NCBI GenBank assembly: GCA_023390705.1
Contig: JAEWCI010000644.1
Span: 1-8,798 of the forward strand
Length of the DNA stretch: 8,798 nt
Reading direction: 5' to 3'
Source of the DNA: Pseudomonadota bacterium
GTDB lineage: Bacteria > Pseudomonadota > Alphaproteobacteria > Acetobacterales > Acetobacteraceae
Below the pieces are notes generated by a model. The model saw only the letters and a list, made by a program, of their open reading frames with translations. It ran no database searches and was not told where the DNA came from. The position numbers were made by a program, and so were the translations under genes. Below, in pieces: positions 1 to 5,317 of the stretch (position 1 is the first letter of the stretch; every line of letters begins with the position of its first letter).

Positions 1-821
1 GCCTCGACCGGCGCGGGCAGCGGCGCCGCATCGTCCAGCGCCACCAGGCGGCGCGAGATGCGGGCCTTCTCGGCGTTCTCCTCCAGCGTCGCCCGCCGCT
101 TGGGGTGGTTGATCCTGGCGGTGTTGGCCAGCAGCGTTTCCAGGTCGCCATATTCCAGGATGAGCTGGGCCGCGGTCTTCACCCCGATGCCCGGCACGCC
201 CGGGACATTGTCGGTCGGGTCGCCGGCCAGGGCCTGTACCTCCACCACCTTGTCAGGCGGCACGCCGAAGCGTTCCAGCACCTCCGGCTCGCGGATCGGC
301 TTCTGCTTGATCGGGTCCAGCATCTGCACCGCCGGCCGGATCAGTTGCATCAGGTCCTTGTCGGAGGAGACGATGGTGACGCGGCCGCCCTCGGCCTCGA
401 AGGCCCGGGCATAGGCGGCGATCAGGTCGTCCGCCTCATAGCCCGGCTGCTCGATCTTGCAGACGCCGAGCGCATCCGTGGCGTCACGGATAAGCTGGAA
501 TTGCGGCACCAGCTCGGGCGGCGGGTCGGGGCGGTGGGCCTTGTACTCGGGGTAGAATTCGTTGCGGAAGGTGGTGCGGCTGCTGTCGAAGACCACCGCG
601 ATATGGCTGCCGGTATGGTCCAGCAGGAAGCGCGCCAGCATCTGGCTGAAGCCGAAGACGGCATTCACCGGCACGCCCTGCGGGTTGGTCATCGGCGGCA
701 GGGCGTGGAAGGCCCGGAAGATGTAGCCGGAGCCGTCCACCAGGATCAGGTGCCGCTCGCCGGCAGGCGCCGCGGCTTCGGGCGTCGCCGCCGGCGCGGC
801 CTCAGTGGTGGTCGTCGCCAC
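1..821 (-). CDS. polA: DNA polymerase I, N-terminal 5'-nuclease part (partial, runs off left edge)
   Basis: DNA polymerase I fills gaps and removes RNA primers during replication and repair. Only the first 273 codons are in the window; the full protein is normally about 900-950 residues, so the 3'-exonuclease and polymerase domains lie beyond the left edge. The visible part is the 5'-3' exonuclease (flap endonuclease) domain. The metal-binding carboxylates are in place: D29 (LVDGSG), D79 (VFDSS), E129/D131/D132 (GYEADD), D154/D156 (SSDKD) and D204 in GDPTDNVPG. That last motif is followed by the helix-hairpin-helix region VPGIGVKTAA. The start chosen is GTG at 821, with GAGGG five bases upstream. 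The first internal ATG, near codon 44, would remove the catalytic D29. A short Ala/Thr/Pro-rich leader of about 22 residues precedes the domain. The gene overlaps the end of the upstream zinc-finger gene by 20 nt, so the two are probably co-transcribed and coupled. Confidence 0.95.
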   Translation of the reverse strand, partial: MATTTTEAAPAATPEAAAPAGERHLILVDGSGYIFRAFHALPPMTNPQGVPVNAVFGFSQMLARFLLDHTGSHIAVVFDSSRTTFRNEFYPEYKAHRPDPPPELVPQFQLIRDATDALGVCKIEQPGYEADDLIAAYARAFEAEGGRVTIVSSDKDLMQLIRPAVQMLDPIKQKPIREPEVLERFGVPPDKVVEVQALAGDPTDNVPGVPGIGVKTAAQLILEYGDLETLLANTARINHPKRRATLEENAEKARISRRLVALDDAAPLPAPVE

Positions 822-1038
822 CCGCGCCCTCGGCCAGGACATAGGTGATGGAGCAGTAGGGGCAGGTCACTTCGCTCGCCCCGTCATTGATCCGCAGCCA
901 GACCCGCGGATGGCCGAGGCCGCCGACGCCGACCTCGCCATCGCAGGGGATGGCGCGGCGGGTCACCTCGATGCGCTGGGTCGGCGTCACGCCCGGCGTG
1001 GCCTGGGGGGCGTACTGGGTCAGTTTGCCGTCGCGCAT
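802..1038 (-). CDS. Zinc-finger protein of the NDUFS6 / complex I 13-kDa type (zf-CHCC)
   Basis: A 78-residue protein with the CHCC zinc-finger pattern of the NDUFS6 family: C32 (AIPCDG), H43 (GLGHPRVWL), and the pair C59/C62 in VTCPYC, followed by the conserved aromatic and hydrophobic stretch SITYVL. In mitochondria NDUFS6 is a zinc-containing accessory subunit of NADH dehydrogenase (complex I), and alphaproteobacteria carry a small free-standing homologue. Its role here, complex I assembly or stability, is inferred from the family. The ATG at 1038 is preferred because AGGAG lies just before it; an ATG at 1050 contains that AGGAG and would add four residues. A longer frame extends to 1224, but its extra residues (Arg/Pro-rich) do not look like this family. 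The C-terminus is a polar GGDDHH tail. The last 20 nt overlap the start of polA. Nothing suggests that the two proteins work together; the pairing looks like simple co-transcription. Confidence 0.88.
   Translation of the reverse strand: MRDGKLTQYAPQATPGVTPTQRIEVTRRAIPCDGEVGVGGLGHPRVWLRINDGASEVTCPYCSITYVLAEGAGGDDHH
827..831 (-). promoter_or_regulatory. Ribosome binding site of polA
   Basis: GAGGG on the minus strand, with five bases (CGCGG) before the GTG at 821. It lies inside the coding sequence of the upstream zinc-finger gene and supports the GTG start over any internal ATG. Confidence 0.6.
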
Positions 1039-1148
1039 CGTGCTCCTCATGGACAGGCCGGAATGCGGCGCAGCATAGTCGCGGTGATCGGGCTGGACCA
1101 GTGCGGCGGCAGGCGGTAGGAGATCGGATACAAAATTCCGTGAATGCG
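1039..1148. other. Divergent intergenic stretch with AT-rich patch
   Basis: Spacer between the minus-strand zinc-finger gene and the plus-strand hydrolase unit. It must hold the promoter for the zinc-finger/polA unit and perhaps one for the hydrolase. The only AT-rich patch is at about 1128-1146 (GGATACAAAATTCC). On the minus strand TATGCT near 1075 resembles a -10 element, but I see no good -35 partner, so I do not call a promoter. Confidence 0.3.
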
Positions 1149-1325
1149 ATGGTTCCACCCTCCTTCGCCGTCGAAACCCCCTGGCCTGCGCGGGAGACGA
1201 GGGTGGGGCGGATACCGGAGGCATCGCGGAGGGAGGGCCTCGGCATGCTCGACATCTCGACGCGGGAGGCCGGTCCCGGCACCATCATCCCGCGCCTGGT
1301 GCGCGAGGGGCGGGAAGCGGCATGA
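1149..1325 (+). CDS. Doubtful small ORF (58 aa) overlapping the hydrolase start by ATGA
   Basis: An open frame of 58 codons whose TGA overlaps the ATG of the lipoprotein hydrolase (ATGA at 1322-1325), a typical arrangement for coupled genes. About 85% of third codon positions are G or C, higher than expected by chance at this base composition, which slightly favours real coding. An internal ATG at 1245 would give only 26 codons and has a strong purine run (GGAGGGAGGG) about 8 nt upstream; it could be a leader peptide. I recognise no family: the translation contains no membrane segment, signal peptide or cysteine motif, and the ATG at 1149 has no visible ribosome binding site. It may equally be non-coding GC-rich leader sequence. 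I assign no function. Confidence 0.22.
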   Translation: MVPPSFAVETPWPARETRVGRIPEASRREGLGMLDISTREAGPGTIIPRLVREGREAA

Positions 1326-2335
1326 GGCGGCTGGGACCTGTTTTGCTGGCTGCCGCGCTGGCGCTCGCCGCCTGCACGCCGCGCGTGATCCCGGCCGGCC
1401 CGGCCATTACCACGCCGCGGGATGCCGGCCAGGCGCTGATCATGCCGGATGGCGCCCGCCTGCCGCTCTCGGTCTGGCTGCCGGAAGGGGAGCCGAGCGG
1501 CGTGCTGCTGGCGCTGCACGGCTTCAACGACACCGCCCGCAATTTCATGGCCGAAACCGCGCCGCTGTTCACCGCCCGCGGCATCGCGGTCTATGCCTAT
1601 GACCAGCGCGGCTTCGGCGGTGCGCCGCATCGCGGCATCTGGGCCGGGGGAGAAAGCCTGGCCGCCGATGCCACCGCCGCCGCGGCGCTGCTGCGGGCGC
1701 GCCATCCCGGGCTGCCGCTCTGGATGCTGGGGGAAAGCATGGGTGCCGCGGTGCTGATCCTGGCCGCCAGCGGCCCCGCCCCGCCGCAGGCCGACGGCTA
1801 CCTGCTCTCCGCCCCGGCGCTGTGGGGGCGCGCCACCATGAACGGCCCGATGCGTTGGACGCTGTGGCTGGCGGCGCATACCATCCCCATCGTCGGCTGC
1901 TACGGCAATGCCGGTGGCGTCGTCGCCTCGGACAATGAGGCCGCGCTGCGCCGCTGGGGCGAGGACCCGCTTACCATCAAGACCCCCCGGGTGGATGCCG
2001 CCAAGGGGCTGGTGGACCTGATGGACGACGCGGTGGCGGCGCTGCCGCGCTGCTGCCGCGCCGCGGGGCAGGACCGGCCTGCGCCCACCCTGGTGCTGCT
2101 CGGGGCACGGGACAGGGTGGTGCCGGCCAGCGCGGCGCGCCAGGCGCTGACCCGCCTGCGTGCCGTGCGGGAAAGGCTGGCGCTCTACCCCCAGGGCTAT
2201 CACCTGCTGCTGCGCGACCGGAACCGCGAGGTGGTGGCGCAGGACATCCTGGCCTGGATGGCCAACCCGGCGGCGCCGCTGCCTTCCGGCGCCGAGGCCG
2301 GCGGCCGTGCCTGGCTGGCTGCGCGGGACGATTAG
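1322..2335 (+). CDS. Lipoprotein alpha/beta hydrolase, monoacylglycerol-lipase-like
   Basis: A 337-residue serine hydrolase of the Hydrolase_4 (serine aminopeptidase S33 / monoacylglycerol lipase) group. The N-terminus is a lipoprotein signal peptide: MRR, a hydrophobic Ala/Leu core, and a lipobox LAAC with C18 as the lipidated residue, so the mature enzyme should be anchored on the periplasmic face of a membrane. The alpha/beta-hydrolase landmarks are all visible: oxyanion-loop HGFND at 66-70, YDQRGFGG at 93-100, nucleophile elbow GESMG with S139, acid D264 in GARDRVVP, and H294 in QGYHLLLRD. The substrate is probably a lipid or another ester; the exact ester cannot be read from sequence. 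The ATG at 1322 has GAGGGG 11 nt upstream and GGGAAG closer in. The gene stops 12 nt before the HAD phosphatase gene, so the two probably form an operon. Close homologues are often annotated simply as alpha/beta hydrolase or lysophospholipase. Confidence 0.88.
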   Translation: MRRLGPVLLAAALALAACTPRVIPAGPAITTPRDAGQALIMPDGARLPLSVWLPEGEPSGVLLALHGFNDTARNFMAETAPLFTARGIAVYAYDQRGFGGAPHRGIWAGGESLAADATAAAALLRARHPGLPLWMLGESMGAAVLILAASGPAPPQADGYLLSAPALWGRATMNGPMRWTLWLAAHTIPIVGCYGNAGGVVASDNEAALRRWGEDPLTIKTPRVDAAKGLVDLMDDAVAALPRCCRAAGQDRPAPTLVLLGARDRVVPASAARQALTRLRAVRERLALYPQGYHLLLRDRNREVVAQDILAWMANPAAPLPSGAEAGGRAWLAARDD

Positions 2336-2347
2336 CGCGGCACTGCC

Positions 2348-3028
2348 TTGACCTGGCGTCTGGCGATCTTCGATTTCGACGGCACCCTGGCCGACAGCGC
2401 CGGCTGGCTGATGCGCGAGCTGAACCGGGTGGCCGAGCGCTTCGGCTTCCGCCAGGTGAGCGAGGCGGAGATCGCCATGCTGCGCGGCTATGACAACCGG
2501 GCGATCATCCGGTACCTGGGCGTGCCGGGCTGGAAGCTGCCCTTCATCGCCCGCCACCTGCGCCGGCGGATTGCGGAGGACGCCGCCGCCATCCCGCTCT
2601 TCCCCGGCACCCCCGGCCTGCTGCATGGGCTGGCGGCACGGGGCGTAACCCTGGCGGTGGTCACCTCGAATGCCGAGGCGAATGTGCGGCGCATCCTCGG
2701 GCCGGACTGCGCCGGGCTGATCGGCTGCTATGCCTGCGGCGCCGCCATCTTCGGCAAGGCGCCGAAATTCCGCCGGGTGCTCCGCCGCCTGGGCGTGCCG
2801 CGGGAAGCCGCCATCTCGATCGGCGACGAGGTTCGTGACATCGAGGCGGCGAAGCGGGCCGGGCTGGCCAGCGCCGCGGTGACCTGGGGCTATGCCACCG
2901 CACCGCTGCTGCAGCGCCATTGCCCGACCCTGCTGTTCGACAGCATGGAAGGGCTGCTGCGCGGCCTGACCGATGGTCTCCCTACATCCCGCGTTCCGCC
3001 CGGGTCGCCGCCAGATCGTCCTGGATGA
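2348..3028 (+). CDS. HAD-superfamily hydrolase, phosphoglycolate phosphatase (Gph)-like
   Basis: A 226-residue cytoplasmic phosphatase of the haloacid dehalogenase superfamily. Motif I is FDFDGTLADS, with nucleophile D9 and acid/base D11. Motif II is VVTSN (T106/S107), the motif III lysine is K137 in IFGKAPKF, and motif IV is SIGDEVRDIEAA with D160 and D164. An alpha-helical cap sits between motifs I and II (about residues 18-85), as in Gph/PGMB-type enzymes. The physiological substrate is not predictable. The start is taken as TTG at 2348: the frame is closed by the hydrolase TAG at 2333-2335, and no ATG or GTG lies before the essential motif I. There is no clear ribosome binding site, so translation probably depends on coupling to the hydrolase 12 nt upstream. 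The C-terminal tail of about 20 residues is Pro/Gly-rich, looks non-conserved, and overlaps the convergent denD-like gene by 47 nt. Confidence 0.88.
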   Translation: MTWRLAIFDFDGTLADSAGWLMRELNRVAERFGFRQVSEAEIAMLRGYDNRAIIRYLGVPGWKLPFIARHLRRRIAEDAAAIPLFPGTPGLLHGLAARGVTLAVVTSNAEANVRRILGPDCAGLIGCYACGAAIFGKAPKFRRVLRRLGVPREAAISIGDEVRDIEAAKRAGLASAAVTWGYATAPLLQRHCPTLLFDSMEGLLRGLTDGLPTSRVPPGSPPDRPG

Positions 3029-3974
3029 AGGCCTGGACGATCTCCTCCAGCGATTCCTGTTCGGAGAAGCCGAGGATGTGCCGGGCCCGCTCGGCGGTGA
3101 ACGCCGCCGGCCAGCCGCCGACGATGGCTTCAACCGCCGGGTCCGGCACATGCCGCACCAGGGCGCGGGCGGCCGGGCCGGCCACGGCTTCCAGCGCCCC
3201 CAGCATCTTCGCCACCGTGGCGCTGCGGCCGGGCGGGTTGATGCCGCGATCCAGCCCGAGCGCCGCGGTGCTCATCGTCGCGGCGTGCAGGAACCAATCC
3301 ACCGCGCGGCGGGGGGAGCAGATCCACAGGGCGAAATCCTCGCCCACCGGGCATTCCGTCGGCAGCCCCAGCAGGGGCTCCCGCAGGATGGCCGAGACGA
3401 AGGAGGAGGCCGCCTTGTTCGGCTTGCCGGGGCGGATGATGACGGTGGGAAGGCGCAGGCTCACCGCGTCCAGGAAGCCCTTGCGGGTCGCATCCTGCAA
3501 CAGCAGTTCGCCGATCGCCTTCTGGGCGCCGTAGCTGTTGCCGGGGAGCTGGCGGGCATCATCCTCCAGCCGCGCCGCCTGGCCGCCGCCGAAGCTGGCG
3601 ACGGAGGAGGTGAAGACCACGCGCGGGGAGGTCGTGCCGAGCGCGCGGCAAGCCTGCAGCACCGCCAGGGTGCCGTGCAGGTTCACCCGCAGCCCGAGGT
3701 CGAAATCCGCCTCCGCCTGGGCGCTGACGACGGCGGCGAGGTGGAACACCACCTCCGTCCCCGGCGGAATCGCCGCCGCCACCGCTGCCGGGTCCGCCAC
3801 GTCCGCGGCCAGGCAGGCGACGGGGAAGGGTGCATTGGCCGGGGCGGGTGGGGCGGCGAGGTCGAACAGGGTCAACCCGCTGATGGGCCTGCCGCCCAGC
3901 CCGCCTTCCGCCGCCAGCCGCGCCGCCAGCTTGCGCCCGAGGAATCCGCCGCCGCCAAGGATCGTGATACGCAT
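2982..3974 (-). CDS. denD: NAD-dependent dehydrogenase/epimerase, D-erythronate dehydrogenase-like
   Basis: A 330-residue extended short-chain dehydrogenase. The nucleotide-binding Gly motif is ILGGGGFLG (residues 5-13), an acidic residue ends strand 2 (LTLFD, D38) as expected for NAD+ preference, and HLAA is at 78-81. The catalytic Ser lies in FTSSV (about 123-124) with Y148xxxK152 in SYGAQKAIGELL. Segments such as SAQAEADFDLGLRVNL, SLRLPT, RPGKPNKAASSF and ICSPRRAV match what I know of DenD, which oxidises D-erythronate to 2-oxo-tetronate. The related extended SDRs act on sugar acids or nucleotide sugars, so the substrate is inferred. The ATG at 3974 is chosen over an in-frame ATG at 4028 because AGGGAGG lies 5 nt upstream and the Rossmann strand begins directly after it. 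The usual partners of the acid-sugar pathway (an OtnK-type kinase, OtnC-type decarboxylase, OtnI isomerase) are absent from this window. The gene faces dpaL head to head. Confidence 0.82.
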   Translation of the reverse strand: MRITILGGGGFLGRKLAARLAAEGGLGGRPISGLTLFDLAAPPAPANAPFPVACLAADVADPAAVAAAIPPGTEVVFHLAAVVSAQAEADFDLGLRVNLHGTLAVLQACRALGTTSPRVVFTSSVASFGGGQAARLEDDARQLPGNSYGAQKAIGELLLQDATRKGFLDAVSLRLPTVIIRPGKPNKAASSFVSAILREPLLGLPTECPVGEDFALWICSPRRAVDWFLHAATMSTAALGLDRGINPPGRSATVAKMLGALEAVAGPAARALVRHVPDPAVEAIVGGWPAAFTAERARHILGFSEQESLEEIVQAFIQDDLAATRAERGM

Positions 3975-4039
3975 GCCGGCCTCCCTGCCCGAAAGGGGCA
4001 GGTTGCCGCCGTCAACGCCCGAGGCCAAGTTCCCCGCCC
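3975..4039. promoter_or_regulatory. Short divergent promoter interval between denD-like gene and dpaL
   Basis: Only 65 nt separate the two divergent start codons, so any promoters must overlap each other or the genes. I see no convincing -35/-10 pair or operator palindrome. On the plus strand the nearest purine run before the dpaL ATG is GAGG at about 4021-4024, too far upstream for a good Shine-Dalgarno site. Confidence 0.35.
3980..3986 (-). promoter_or_regulatory. Ribosome binding site of the denD-like gene
   Basis: AGGGAGG on the minus strand, five bases before the ATG at 3974. It decides against the longer start at 4028, which would place an 18-residue non-conserved leader in front of the Rossmann fold. 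Confidence 0.65.
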
Positions 4040-5203
4040 ATGATCGGCTCCCATCGCTTCCGCCTGCTCGTCAACCGCCACCATGGCACCCCCGGCGTGG
4101 TGGTGCTGCCCGATGCCGGCTTCCGCCGGGCGCAGGAGGAGATTTCCTCCTGGCCCGGCTATGCCGCCACGCCGCTCCTGGCCCTGGACGATGTGGCGAA
4201 GGCCACCCGAGTCGCCGCGGTGCACTACAAGGACGAGGCCGGCCGCTTCGGCCTGGGCAGCTTCAAGGCGCTGGGCGGCGCCTATGCCGTGCTGCACCTG
4301 CTGGTGGTGGAACTCGCCCGGCGCGGCGTGGCCAATGCCGCGACCACGGCCGAATTGCTGGAAGGCAAGTACCAGGAAACCACACGGCGCATCACCATCA
4401 CCTGCGCCACCGATGGCAACCACGGCCGCAGCGTTGCCTGGGGTGCCCGGCGCTTCCACGCACGCTGCGTGATCTTCGTGCATGAGCATGTCAGCCAGGG
4501 CCGCCGCAACGCCATCGCCGCCCATGGCGCCGAGATCCGCGTGGTGCCGGGCAATTACGACGACGCGGTGCGGGCGGCGCGCCGGACCGCGGAACAGGAG
4601 GGCTGGTTCGTCGTCTCCGACACCTCCTATCCCGGCTATACCGAGGTGCCGCGCGACGTCATGCAGGGCTACCGGCTGATGGCGGAGGAAGCCTGCGCCG
4701 CGCTGCCGGCGCCGCCGACCCATTGCTTCATCCAGGGTGGCGTCGGCGGGCTGGCGGCGGCGGTTTCGGCCCAGCTTCGCGCCCGCTACGGTGCGGGCAA
4801 GGTAAAGCTTGTCGTCGCCGAGCCGACCGAGGCCGCCTGCCTGCTGGCCAGCGCCGAGGCCGGCGAGCGTACCAGCATCGACGGCCCGCTGGACACGCTG
4901 ATGGCGGGACTCGCCTGCGGCGAACCGAGCCTGCTGGCCTGGCAGGAGCTGGAGCGCGCCGCCTTCGCCTTCATGGCGGTGCCGGACGGGGCGGCGGTGG
5001 ACTGCATGAAGGCGCTGGCCCGGCGGGAACCGAAGGTGGTGGCGGGCGAAAGCGCGGTGGCCGGCCTCGCCGCCCTGCTGCTGGCCGCGAAGGAGCCCTT
5101 CGCCCGCGCCGCGCTGGGGCTGGCGCCGGAAAGCCGGGTGCTGCTGTTCGGCACCGAGGGCGCGACCGACCCGGAGCTTTACGACAAACTGATTGCGGAA
5201 TAA
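4040..5203 (+). CDS. dpaL: Diaminopropionate ammonia-lyase
   Basis: A 387-residue PLP enzyme of fold type II (tryptophan synthase beta family). It should convert 2,3-diaminopropionate to pyruvate and two ammonia (EC 4.3.1.15). The PLP lysine is K76 within RFGLGSFKALGGAYAV, a stretch highly characteristic of DpaL/YgeX rather than of threonine or serine dehydratase. D125 in ATDGNHGRSVAWGA and D194 in VSDTSYPGY match the two catalytic aspartates described for the E. coli enzyme, which allow use of both D- and L-isomers. GGVGGLAA at 233-240 is the phosphate-binding loop, and FGTEGATDPELY is the typical C-terminus. Length agrees with the family (about 400). The N-terminal LLVNRHH region aligns with the family, supporting the ATG at 4040 despite a weak ribosome binding site. 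No other diaminopropionate or purine-degradation genes (ygeW, ygeY, ygfK type) are nearby. It is followed after 114 nt by ugpB and is probably transcribed separately from it. Confidence 0.92.
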   Translation: MIGSHRFRLLVNRHHGTPGVVVLPDAGFRRAQEEISSWPGYAATPLLALDDVAKATRVAAVHYKDEAGRFGLGSFKALGGAYAVLHLLVVELARRGVANAATTAELLEGKYQETTRRITITCATDGNHGRSVAWGARRFHARCVIFVHEHVSQGRRNAIAAHGAEIRVVPGNYDDAVRAARRTAEQEGWFVVSDTSYPGYTEVPRDVMQGYRLMAEEACAALPAPPTHCFIQGGVGGLAAAVSAQLRARYGAGKVKLVVAEPTEAACLLASAEAGERTSIDGPLDTLMAGLACGEPSLLAWQELERAAFAFMAVPDGAAVDCMKALARREPKVVAGESAVAGLAALLLAAKEPFARAALGLAPESRVLLFGTEGATDPELYDKLIAE

Positions 5204-5236
5204 GGCGCTTGCGCCGGGGGCGGTGGATTCATCAAT

Positions 5237-5254
5237 CTGTCACCCTTCCGTCAC
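5237..5254 (+). promoter_or_regulatory. Putative PHO box (PhoB binding site) upstream of ugpB
   Basis: CTGTCAC at 5237-5243 and CCGTCAC at 5248-5254 form two 7-bp direct repeats separated by 4 bp (CCTT), an 11-bp repeat period. This is the architecture of the PHO box, whose consensus half-site is CTGTCAT or CTGTCAC. A degenerate third half-site (GATTCAT, 5226-5232) keeps the same 11-bp phase upstream. The site lies in the 114-nt gap between dpaL and ugpB, 63 nt before the ugpB ATG. In E. coli the ugp operon belongs to the Pho regulon, so position and target gene agree. I could not identify a clear -10 element downstream. Confidence 0.72.
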
Positions 5255-5303
5255 ATGGCCAAAACAACGGGCGGCTACCCACGCCGCCTCGGCAAGGATC
5301 AAC

Positions 5304-5309
5304 GGGGAG
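5304..5309 (+). promoter_or_regulatory. Ribosome binding site of ugpB
   Basis: GGGGAG ending 8 nt before the ATG at 5318. It fixes the ugpB start there. The in-frame ATG at 5255 directly abuts the PHO box, lacks a ribosome binding site and would put 21 charged residues before the signal peptide. Confidence 0.75.
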
Positions 5310-5317
5310 ACCAGGTC

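Noticed and set aside
105..848. A 247-codon plus-strand frame opposite polA
   Set aside because: The minus strand carries the full set of 5'-nuclease carboxylates; the plus frame is a GC-driven shadow.
1039..1224. Longer N-terminus of the zinc-finger protein, to position 1224
   Set aside because: The added residues are Arg/Pro-rich and unlike the family, and a ribosome binding site directly precedes the ATG at 1038.
884..3151. A very long open frame on the minus strand (755 codons) across the hydrolase and HAD genes
   Set aside because: It is antisense to two genes with complete catalytic motifs, its translation is low-complexity (Arg/Gly/Gln/His/Pro-rich), and long antisense frames are common in high-GC DNA.
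2973..4043. A 356-codon plus-strand frame opposite the denD-like gene
   Set aside because: The opposite strand encodes a full Rossmann-fold dehydrogenase with a ribosome binding site; the plus-strand translation is low-complexity and resembles no family.
5207..5218. Small palindrome GGCGCTTGCGCC after dpaL as a terminator
   Set aside because: The stem is only 4 bp with a tetraloop and no U-run follows; too weak to call.
5255..5317. Upstream start of ugpB at 5255, adding 21 residues
   Set aside because: It touches the PHO box, has no ribosome binding site, and places charged residues before the signal peptide; ATG 5318 has GGGGAG at proper spacing.
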